Shown: piece after piece, positions 29,801 through 36,086 of the stretch
Position numbering within the stretch: the stretch's first letter is position 1
How the letters are laid out: each line of letters opens with the position of its first letter
Source of the DNA: a virus
Virus record (IMG/VR): IMGVR_UViG_3300010885_021444
Coordinates: 1-36,086 of that record
Direction: 5' to 3' (one strand)
DNA: 36,086 nt
Notes under the pieces: generated by a model
What the model saw: only the letters and a program-made list of their open reading frames with translations
What the model was told of the DNA's origin: nothing
Database searches by the model: none
Made by a program: the position numbers and the translations under genes

Positions 29801-31845
29801 GTAAGACATTTGAGGAACTCACCCGTGGATTCCGCCCAGAAGGCAAGATCAACTCAGACATTGGCTTTTCAAAGGTGGATTCTAACGAAGGATTCATGCA
29901 GCAGATAGTTGCTTGGGCTGAGCATGCAGGTTTTGATAGCCCAATGGAATGGATGGACGCACAAAACAACCACTTGTTCCGTCAGCCAGCACTCTGGGCT
30001 ACCTATGCCAAGCTTCGTGAGCGTTATGACCCTCTTGAAAAGAAGTACGTGGACGAACTCTACAGAACCGGCATGAAGATGGATTTGGCTACCGAACTAG
30101 CTGAAAAGAAATTTACCGAAGTGGCTATGAACCATGCCGCTAACTATGTTTTAAAGGCTTCTGATAACCCTCTTGTACGTTCTAATTTGTCTTGGACACT
30201 TCGTACTACAGGACGTTTCTACAGGGCTACAGAGGACTTCTATCGCCGTGTGTACCGCCTTAAGGATGTGTCTCCACAGGTACTTTACCGTATGCGAGTA
30301 GCGCACCTAGGTTTGCAGTCTAATGGGTTTATTCACCCAGACCAGAATGGCGATCCATACTTGGTAATGCCTGGGGATAACCTTATCTTTGCAGCATTAA
30401 ATGCTGCAGGGGCTGCCTTAACAGGCAATCCTGACGCTATCAAGCAACCTATGTTTAATGAATTTGCTGTCAAGTTAGCTATGGGAAACCCATCATTCCA
30501 GCAGGATGCGGGTCAGCCTAGCTTATCAGGACCGCTGATTGCTGTGCCTATCCTTGGTATTCAAAAGATGCTCAAGGGCTGGGGTGGAGATCTCGGTGCT
30601 CGCGTTGCTAAGGACTTAGACAACGCCGTACTAGGTAACGTTAACCAAAACCTTGATTGGACTAAAGCTTTGGTTCCTTCATCTGTTCAGCGTGTATGGG
30701 CTATGTTGCCTCAAGACGACAAAAATCAGCAGGAAGTATCTGCTGCTATGCAAGCCGTTGCTTACAATGCAGCACATGGAAACATCCTTTCTCCTGCTAA
30801 ATACGCAGCACTTCCACAAGAAGAACGTGCCCGTGCACTCAAAAAGTATCAAGATGGCATCCGTGTATCTGCACATAACATTATTTTTATGCGTACATTT
30901 CTAGGACTTATCTCACCTATTGCACCTACAATGCAAGAAGGCAGAGATGTTCCTGCATACTTAAAGAATGCTGGCATCAATGGACTACGTCCTGAGTTTG
31001 CTGACATCCTTCAAGGTGTAATGCGTAACTCAAAGGGTAGAATCCGGGACCCTTATGAGGCAGCACTCATGGCGTTTATCGGTAAACACCCAGGAAAACT
31101 AGTCTATACCGTTGCCCGTGATGAAAAGCAGACACAGGTTTTGGTCAATAAGACTAAAGAAACACAGAACTGGATGCTATCTAATGGTAAGAACATTAAC
31201 ACTTATGGTGATGCATCCTTTATCTTTGCCCCACATGTAGGTGAATATAACTCTGATGTGTATACCTGGATGCAAGCAGCTGGCTTAATGCAGCAGCGCA
31301 AACTAGGTGATTATCTTGATGAAGTTATGGTTTCAGCGGATCGTCAGAAGTACTTTGACCTTAAGGCTCAGGCTGAAAATTTATTTACAGATCCACAGTA
31401 TAGCAACATCCAGCGTCAACAGATTTTAGATACTCTTAAGGCTGCTCAAGATGGAATGAAGAAAGCAAATCCTCTACTAGAGGAAGCGCTTAATAGCAAG
31501 TCATTTGGTATTGGTAAGCAGCAGAAGATGGCTGATAGCATGGCTGGCATCCTATCTGATCCTAATTTTAAGATGGATCCTGCAGTTCGCGCCAAGATGT
31601 CTACAGCTTTTAAGATCTATAAGCAGGGGTTAGATGCTATCCGCAACGATATGACGGATAATGTGCTTAACCCTAGCGCAACAAAACAAGAGATAAAATT
31701 ACGTGTGATGGCTGCTTTGCGCGAGCTTGGTGGTTCTTCAGGAAGAAATGCTCCACAAGATCCTGTGGTTGCTGAGGCTACACGTTCTATCTTTGAACCA
31801 ATCCTTGATTTCTACGTACGTAATAACATGAGAGCAGGTGCTTAA
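26815..31845 (+). CDS. Giant virion-associated protein (1,676 residues)
   Basis: GTG 26815 overlaps the preceding stop. No catalytic motif is recognised. Most of the chain is alpha-helical, with a fairly hydrophobic Gly/Pro segment at about 1165-1225 (LIFAALNAAGAALTGN, then SGPLIAVPILGIQKM) that could touch membrane. Its length and place between portal and capsid resemble large internal/ejection proteins of podovirus-like phages, but also polyproteins with a maturation domain. It ends in GRNAPQDPVVAEATRS and a C-terminal helix. It is coupled by TAATG to the next gene. Role as an internal or ejected virion protein is inferred from size, topology and context only. Confidence 0.6.
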   Translation: MAELDPNVAKLSPALYSAAYYAGLNGQQINSVNQIAGTVALNKELSGLPTDRANARWKTLDPHAQEQIKAMYGDASYIPKQQDNLIWRGIKDVAGIGLGPFKAAFKAAGEYNRAINTPYLVYREISQGANPFSWSVYKNAFDGTNVFDQKALASLHQEYGNTDTFVAMKTLQGLKPGEIVDAYGQVNGEIIQSLTKMFNEPEKFQNMLNQFKAAQISPGRDIARIMLNASPTDHKLYGSQPWNKLSGTIDAVYQIVVDPLTWVTGGTSKAITRADKLAELLAKDPSEANIAKVFGRKDIRDTWDKAAGPLIKNFAEATDLNARRIARNEIARQMPDLRNDNILHLLATNKVFDAESAKTFFGKSEAMLDLLSGRVDGTTFFRTGIPIAKRSRNITSGLNKSINNFFNGAEDVAVSSDFVNDLHKVGIAADPIHEAQTPLLESINKELESSKRKLGRLMARFPADREINITDEGVNKTLPLVRSLARTIYPKAHAEFLAEAFADSNAYDRVILLRGLYTQIMHNMGMHGSENGQNLMRQILQEKFADTTSFLSRSDLAVPPQHESFLKSRGILEEQPAQGMGGLLKTSYAGPVNFYNGKPTIGNLPWAARSGEPSLADYAFNNSKSVQGRKLIDAVGGATRNQFLRKAVSGWTVATLFPRLGIRSALDEAFMYSMMAPGEDLLKLGLGRKLHKSIIAFGGSDKGIPPIKKAILNWLDKNPANAVELEKRFVKTTINGEERLRLESRENIANEVIKAFDQVIPEHLHDKMFQAMVHHPEIASAMVNSVIGKSGLDQVGIVGGDLASIIVSNSHLTNLWKDLGFKPTGKYKEWQVEDLAKVNEYALSAAHYKNWFMRMTRNSHNFIGDTDGYIHAGETFIRNNALRTGEDFEHARDYILQKVGVNPETMAVSNPKALQRYLEQSQQTARDAMNGWTGVETAVKRVETMLLDMYNTFHGSGVAFNDRLYDHIRETADFLQSTEKMGTQKSIREALNTVDGKTFEELTRGFRPEGKINSDIGFSKVDSNEGFMQQIVAWAEHAGFDSPMEWMDAQNNHLFRQPALWATYAKLRERYDPLEKKYVDELYRTGMKMDLATELAEKKFTEVAMNHAANYVLKASDNPLVRSNLSWTLRTTGRFYRATEDFYRRVYRLKDVSPQVLYRMRVAHLGLQSNGFIHPDQNGDPYLVMPGDNLIFAALNAAGAALTGNPDAIKQPMFNEFAVKLAMGNPSFQQDAGQPSLSGPLIAVPILGIQKMLKGWGGDLGARVAKDLDNAVLGNVNQNLDWTKALVPSSVQRVWAMLPQDDKNQQEVSAAMQAVAYNAAHGNILSPAKYAALPQEERARALKKYQDGIRVSAHNIIFMRTFLGLISPIAPTMQEGRDVPAYLKNAGINGLRPEFADILQGVMRNSKGRIRDPYEAALMAFIGKHPGKLVYTVARDEKQTQVLVNKTKETQNWMLSNGKNINTYGDASFIFAPHVGEYNSDVYTWMQAAGLMQQRKLGDYLDEVMVSADRQKYFDLKAQAENLFTDPQYSNIQRQQILDTLKAAQDGMKKANPLLEEALNSKSFGIGKQQKMADSMAGILSDPNFKMDPAVRAKMSTAFKIYKQGLDAIRNDMTDNVLNPSATKQEIKLRVMAALRELGGSSGRNAPQDPVVAEATRSIFEPILDFYVRNNMRAGA

Positions 31846-33356
31846 TGGCTGATAATATCTTCACGCAAACAGCAGAAGGCATTAAGTCTGGTCTCTTTGG
31901 TCTTGCAGGACAACAAGCAGCAGGACCCAAAGGTGCTACTGCTGCAAAGACTAAAACAACCGGAAAGTTTGTTAAGCCAGCTGATGTAGTTTATAGCGAT
32001 CCTGATGCTTTCTATCAGCAAATTGTTTCTGCTGGTTCAACAACTGATCCTACTACATCATCAACAGTAATCCCTAACAACATTAGTCCCTTGACTAATC
32101 AAGCTATAGGTGGAACAGCTGGAACTCCAGGTTCCCCATATACCATGGGTACTTATACTGCAGACTTTCTTGGTGGTAATGGTGCAAGCCCTCGTCTAGG
32201 TGCAAACTATGATGAGAAGTACAAGCGTTATTACATATCAATGACTGATGCCTATGGTACTAAACATGACGTAGCAATCATAGGTGATCCAAAGAATCCT
32301 AGCGCATATCGTGTAGTAGATAAACTACAGGGTATCCAAGAAATCCTAGGTGAATATCAGGCTAAACCAGGTGGTATTGCAGCCCTTAAAGAAGAGCTAT
32401 GGCGTAAAGGTTCCCTTACTGGAGCCAAAGGCAAAGCTTCTATTGCAAATGGAAAGAACATTGATAGCACTTTTATTGCTGCTCTTTCTTCTTATGTAGA
32501 TGAACTTACCTTTAGCAACTTTAATAATGCTGACACAAAGCAGTTTAAAACCTTTGGCGATATCCTAGATAGCACTAAGTCTTTTGCTGGCACACGTACA
32601 TCAATGAACTATACCTATACTCCTAAGAGTATAGCTGCTCAAGACATCACTGGGTTTATTCAAACACAGTTAGGACGTAGTGCCACCTCTCAAGAGGTAA
32701 GCGATTATACCGCTGCGCTACAAACATTTGAGCGTGAGCACCCACAGAAGTCTATAGTCACCACCGATGCACTAGGTATGGAGCGCAATCGCGTCTCTTA
32801 CACAGGTGCATCTGAGCAAGATAAGATAGCTGTTAAGGTAGCTGTTCTTGCTAAGTCTCTTACCGCTGCTGGAGTAGACCCATCTACCATTTCTAAAGCA
32901 GGTGGAGCCATTGCTCAGGGAATGGATCTACTTAAGCAAACAGCTGGAGCCTATGGTCTTGTAGGGTATGACGATAAAAAAGCTTTAAACACAATGATTG
33001 GAACCCTTAAGCCAGGTGGAGACATAAAGGCTGAGCAGGAAAAGATGAAGCAGGTAGCGAAGGTTACATATAAAAACCTTGCATCCTCCATTGACCAGGG
33101 TCTTACAGTCAAAGATGTAGCTGACCAGTACGCTTATTACAACCAAAAAATCCTTGAGAAGCCAGGGGTTACTGATGTATTCGATCCTTATATCCAAAAA
33201 GCTCTACACAATGATGGCAAGTCTGGGCTTATGAGTACCAATGATTATGTTACTTATTTAAAGAACCAGCCTGAATGGGCAAAGACACAGAACGCACGTG
33301 AAGAAGCAGCAAGTTACGCTAACACTATCCTCAAGCAGTTTGGACTAATAGCATAA
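31845..33356 (+). CDS. Unknown virion-associated protein (503 residues)
   Basis: The N-terminus is low-complexity (about 1-110, Gly/Thr/Ala-rich: GPKGATAAKTKTTG, TTDPTTSSTVIPNN). A mixed alpha/beta core follows, with YDEKYKRYYISMTDAYGTKHD and a helical stretch (DITGFIQTQLGRSATSQEVSDY) typical of small structural helices. TAATG links it on both sides. Together with the genes before and after, it forms a block of large unknown proteins between portal and scaffold; function not recognised. Confidence 0.55.
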   Translation: MADNIFTQTAEGIKSGLFGLAGQQAAGPKGATAAKTKTTGKFVKPADVVYSDPDAFYQQIVSAGSTTDPTTSSTVIPNNISPLTNQAIGGTAGTPGSPYTMGTYTADFLGGNGASPRLGANYDEKYKRYYISMTDAYGTKHDVAIIGDPKNPSAYRVVDKLQGIQEILGEYQAKPGGIAALKEELWRKGSLTGAKGKASIANGKNIDSTFIAALSSYVDELTFSNFNNADTKQFKTFGDILDSTKSFAGTRTSMNYTYTPKSIAAQDITGFIQTQLGRSATSQEVSDYTAALQTFEREHPQKSIVTTDALGMERNRVSYTGASEQDKIAVKVAVLAKSLTAAGVDPSTISKAGGAIAQGMDLLKQTAGAYGLVGYDDKKALNTMIGTLKPGGDIKAEQEKMKQVAKVTYKNLASSIDQGLTVKDVADQYAYYNQKILEKPGVTDVFDPYIQKALHNDGKSGLMSTNDYVTYLKNQPEWAKTQNAREEAASYANTILKQFGLIA

Positions 33357-34555
33357 TGGCACGTAGTTTCAGAGAAGCCGAAGAAGCATCCAATGCTCAG
33401 GGTACAGTACAAGCAGCACTTGATTGGGCTCTAGAGAACGCAAGGAAAAACCCTACCCCAGAAAATATCGCCATTGCAAAAGATACTTTTGCTGCTAGAC
33501 AGGCAACGATTAATGCACAACCTAGCTATACACAAATCCTTAAAGAAGCACAAGCAGATGTAACAAATATTGGTAAGACTATTGCTGATATTAATACCAA
33601 TATTGCTGATATTAATGCTGTTGGTGCTGAGGCTAATCTACTGAGTCCTGGAATATTTACACCAATCGTAGATGTTCCTGGCGGAACTCCTAAGTCTAAT
33701 TTAACCAGTGAGCAGCTAGATGCTTTTGCATTACTTAAGTCTGTCTTTACCAGCTATGGTCTTGCCGAGATGGTTCCATCTATCACTAAGTTAATGCAGG
33801 CAAACGTTGGTCCTAACCAGGCAGCCCTTATGCTTAAGACAGATCCAAACTATAACGGTCCATACCTTAAGCGCTTTGCTGGCAACACAGCACGTGTTGC
33901 TGCAGGTAAGAACGCCCTTGATGAGTCTACATACTTGACCCTTGAGAATCGTTTCCGTGAGCAGCTTAGCGCATATGGTCAAGATAAGTACGCTACTCAG
34001 GATGAGTTTGCTGCTCTTATCGGTAACGATATAGCCCCAACGGAGTTAGGTTCACGCCTTGATTTAGCCGTCAATCAGGTACAAAACGCTGACCCTAATA
34101 TCCTTAATACTCTTAAGCAGTTCTATCCTACTATCTCACAGGCTGATTTAGTTGGTTACTTCCTTAAGCCAGACCAAGCGCTTGTTGATCTTACACAGAA
34201 GGTTACAGCATCTGAGATTGGTGCAGCTGCATTACAGCAGAACCTCACTCCTTTGACTACAGACCGTATGCTTGAGCTCCAGAAGCTAGGCGTAACCCAA
34301 GATACAGCACGTACTGGTTTCCAGAACGTAGCAACAGTATTGCCTGAGGCTAAGAAACTCAGCAGTATCTACGGTGAAGCTGACATCAAGTACACACAAC
34401 AGACCGGTGAGGAAGAATTCCTCCAAGGAACAGCATCCGCTGCGCGTAAGCGTAAGCAACTTGCTCAACTTGAGAAGGGTTCATTCAGCGGAGATAGCGG
34501 TGTAGATACAGCAAGAGGCAGCAGCCTCGCAAGGAACATGCAAGGTTCCTTCTAA
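33356..34555 (+). CDS. Unknown virion-associated protein (399 residues)
   Basis: Helical, with a 7-residue tandem repeat: IADINTN then IADINAV, encoded by ATTGCTGATATTAAT at 33581-33595 and 33602-33616. FRE...GQDKYATQDEFAALIGNDIAPTELGSRLDLA and later YFLKPDQALVDLTQK recur in shape with the preceding gene's DITGFIQTQLGR helices. The C-terminus has the basic segment ARKRKQLAQLEKG. It starts at TAATG 33356. Internal virion or ejection role is a guess from context. Confidence 0.55.
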   Translation: MARSFREAEEASNAQGTVQAALDWALENARKNPTPENIAIAKDTFAARQATINAQPSYTQILKEAQADVTNIGKTIADINTNIADINAVGAEANLLSPGIFTPIVDVPGGTPKSNLTSEQLDAFALLKSVFTSYGLAEMVPSITKLMQANVGPNQAALMLKTDPNYNGPYLKRFAGNTARVAAGKNALDESTYLTLENRFREQLSAYGQDKYATQDEFAALIGNDIAPTELGSRLDLAVNQVQNADPNILNTLKQFYPTISQADLVGYFLKPDQALVDLTQKVTASEIGAAALQQNLTPLTTDRMLELQKLGVTQDTARTGFQNVATVLPEAKKLSSIYGEADIKYTQQTGEEEFLQGTASAARKRKQLAQLEKGSFSGDSGVDTARGSSLARNMQGSF

Positions 34556-34681
34556 ATAGAATCCTGACGTGGACCAACCAGCCCCACGCAGCGTAACAAG
34601 ACTGGTAGTAGAAGCCACCATAGTTTCCCCGAACCTTGGTGAGGTCTGCGATACAACTAACAGAATGGGAGAACGGTTGCT
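34556..34681 (+). other. 126-nt gap before the scaffold gene
   Basis: No gene seen. GTGG (34571-34574) and CCAC (34588-34591) can form a small hairpin, and other short GC pairings are possible. A GGGAG lies 11 nt before the scaffold start. It is the only sizeable gap in the head block, so a promoter or mRNA-processing site is possible. Confidence 0.35.
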
Positions 34682-35167
34682 ATGGCAACAAACAATGACT
34701 GGGAACTAGATGACGACTTCGATGACGAAGATAGTCAGCCACAATCAAATGACGGAAGCGATCTTTTAAAGAAGCTTCGTAGAGCGAAGCGGGCAGATGA
34801 GAAGCGCATCAAAGAACTCACTGAGCAACTTGAGGGATTATCCAAGGTGCAGCGTGAGCGAGTTATCAAAGAAGTCCTAGATCAAAAGGGTGTTAACCCT
34901 AAGGCAGCACGTCTTATTATGAAAGACCTAGACGATATTACCGAAGAGTCAGTATCACACTGGCTTGAGGATAATGCGGATTTGTTTGGAATTAAGACAG
35001 AGCCTCAGGTTAGCCCGGAGCAACAACTGGACCGTGCTGCATTACGTCAGCAGGACATTGTTACTCAGAGCGCAGTATCACCTGACAAGCAGATGGACGC
35101 ATTGCAACGTATTAACGAAGCCACTGAGGAAGAGTTAATTGCGATGATCCAATCTGGAAACTTTTAA
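34682..35167 (+). CDS. Capsid scaffolding protein (putative)
   Basis: 161 residues, very charged and helical. An acidic N-terminus (DWELDDDFDDEDSQPQ), then a coiled-coil stretch (LLKKLRRAKRADEKRIKELT, EQLEGLSKVQRERVIKEVL) and a C-terminal helix ending EATEEELIAMIQSGNF. This charge pattern, small size and position directly before the major capsid gene are typical of scaffolds, which fill the procapsid and leave before DNA packaging. Confidence 0.75.
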   Translation: MATNNDWELDDDFDDEDSQPQSNDGSDLLKKLRRAKRADEKRIKELTEQLEGLSKVQRERVIKEVLDQKGVNPKAARLIMKDLDDITEESVSHWLEDNADLFGIKTEPQVSPEQQLDRAALRQQDIVTQSAVSPDKQMDALQRINEATEEELIAMIQSGNF

Positions 35168-35204
35168 TCAACCGAACTAACATCCTCAAAGGAGGTGCAA
35201 CACA

Positions 35205-36086
35205 ATGGCTAACGCATATACAACTACCGGGTCCTCAACACTCGGAGGTACAGTTGGTGGTGCAGGTCTCGTACAAAAGGCGTATGATCGTCTTATCGAG
35301 TTCGCACTACGTACACAGCCACTTATCCGCCAAGTTGCGGACAAAACACCAGCTCGTCAGAGCATCCCGGGTTCATCAGTAGTATTGCAGCGTTACGTAG
35401 ACCTTACAAAGGTTACTTCAACTCTTACAGAAACAACTGACCCAGATGCAGTAGCACTGGCTACCCCAACATACACAACCATTACATTGGCTGAGTATGG
35501 AAACGCAGTACTTGTTACACGTGCACTTGAACTCTTCAGCCTTGCTGACGTAGATCCAGCTGTCGCTAACATCATTGCATACAACATGGCAGACTCACTT
35601 GATGACGTTGCACAAACAGTACTACGCGGTGGAGACAACGTTCTCTACGGTGGAACACGTACATCTACAGCAACACTCACATCATCAGACACATTCACAT
35701 CAGCTCTTGCTCGTAAGGCAACAGCTAAGCTTCGTGCTAACAAGGCTATCCCACGCAAGGGTTCACTCTACTGGGCTGGTATCCACCCAGAAGTAGCTCA
35801 CGATCTCCGCGCTGAAACAGGCGTAGGATCATGGCGTCAGCCACACGAATACCAGTCAAATGATTCTATCTGGGCTGGCGAAATCGGTACATACGAAGGT
35901 GCATTCTACGTAGAATCACCACGTCTGTATAACGACCTAAAGGGTGCTGGTAAGTCAACATCCACAACAACAACAACTGCTTCAGGTGCAGTCGGAGCGA
36001 CATCACTGTCTCTTACTTCTACATCAGGCATTGTTATTGGTGACCTTGTTGCTGGAACTAACGTTCCAACAGGTGCAAACGTAACA
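35205..36086 (+). CDS. Major capsid protein, N4-gp56-like, cut by window end
   Basis: ATG 35205 with AAAGGAGG upstream; 294 codons open to the last base, no stop inside the window. The start MANAYTTTGSSTLGGTVGGA, VQKAYDRLIEFALRTQPLI, a PGSSVVLQRYVDLTKVTSTL strand, LTETTDPDAVALATPTYTTI, and later GSLYWAGIHPEVAHDLR and QPHEYQSNDSIWAGEIGTY match HK97-fold capsid proteins of the N4 gp56 family. From about residue 252 a Thr-rich stretch leads into SGAVGATSLSLTSTSGIVIG, a beta-rich inserted or surface segment seen in related phages. It builds the icosahedral head. Confidence 0.88.
   Translation, partial: MANAYTTTGSSTLGGTVGGAGLVQKAYDRLIEFALRTQPLIRQVADKTPARQSIPGSSVVLQRYVDLTKVTSTLTETTDPDAVALATPTYTTITLAEYGNAVLVTRALELFSLADVDPAVANIIAYNMADSLDDVAQTVLRGGDNVLYGGTRTSTATLTSSDTFTSALARKATAKLRANKAIPRKGSLYWAGIHPEVAHDLRAETGVGSWRQPHEYQSNDSIWAGEIGTYEGAFYVESPRLYNDLKGAGKSTSTTTTTASGAVGATSLSLTSTSGIVIGDLVAGTNVPTGANVT

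Noticed and set aside
1-36086. Prophage or integrated element
   Set aside because: No integrase, excisionase, repressor-type immunity region or attachment-like repeats were seen, and no host genes flank the phage genes. The rest of the genome is outside the window, so this is not final.

Overview
The window is part of the genome of a tailed double-stranded DNA phage that infects an actinobacterium. A WhiB-family iron-sulfur regulator and a secreted transglycosylase-like domain of the actinobacterial GIPQ/GWY type point to the host. The moderate base composition (clearly below a typical high-GC actinomycete, judged by eye), many TAATG/ATGA gene overlaps, and proteins resembling those of aquatic actinophages suggest a freshwater, low-GC actinobacterium; that last step is inference. 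No integrase, attachment site, tRNA or CRISPR array was seen, so a lytic lifestyle is the simpler reading.

Layout. (1) 1-7.8 kb, plus strand: adsorption and lysis. A truncated Ala/Ser-repeat tail fibre, a small virion protein, an FN3 plus glycine-rich adhesin-like protein, a small conserved protein, a large tail protein, then a one-TM protein, a CHAP endolysin and a two-TM holin, with micro-genes packed between them. A hairpin terminator closes this unit. (2) 7.9-20.9 kb, minus strand: replication, recombination, nucleotide and regulatory genes. In transcription order: an OB-like (possibly ssDNA-binding) protein, Zn-ribbon protein, NADAR N-glycosidase, several tiny proteins, an exported transglycosylase-like protein, a COOH-NH2 amidoligase with a class II glutamine amidotransferase, a RecB-like exonuclease, a Zn-binding protein, a DnaB-like ATPase, a PD-(D/E)XK resolvase, a primase split over two frames, a DUF1599/Nmad1 protein, a metallophosphoesterase, a sigma-like protein, a glycosyltransferase, a methyltransferase, an FmdB-type Zn ribbon, WhiB, and a small membrane protein. 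(3) 20.9-21.8 kb: a 0.9-kb gene-free, hairpin-dense divergent region. (4) 21.8-36.1 kb, plus strand: packaging and head genes. Terminase, portal, a 1,676-residue protein and two further large unknown proteins, scaffold, and an N4-gp56-type major capsid protein cut by the window end.

The most unusual signal is in region 3. The plus-strand DNA from 21000 to about 21400 is a decayed, head-to-head inverted copy of the OB-like gene, its terminator and the start of the next gene (20887 back to about 20413). Thirteen short identical blocks occur in the same order in both. At the centre the two copies make a stem of 27 paired bases that, in the OB-like gene's mRNA, would cover the Shine-Dalgarno site, the start codon and the first codons. 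The exonuclease gene has a smaller leader with the same logic: an upstream anti-SD facing its SD. Other points of interest are the amidoligase/amidotransferase pair, the NADAR protein as a possible reverser of DNA ADP-ribosylation defence, and the split primase.

All functions are assigned from recognisable motifs and gene order only; no database search was run.
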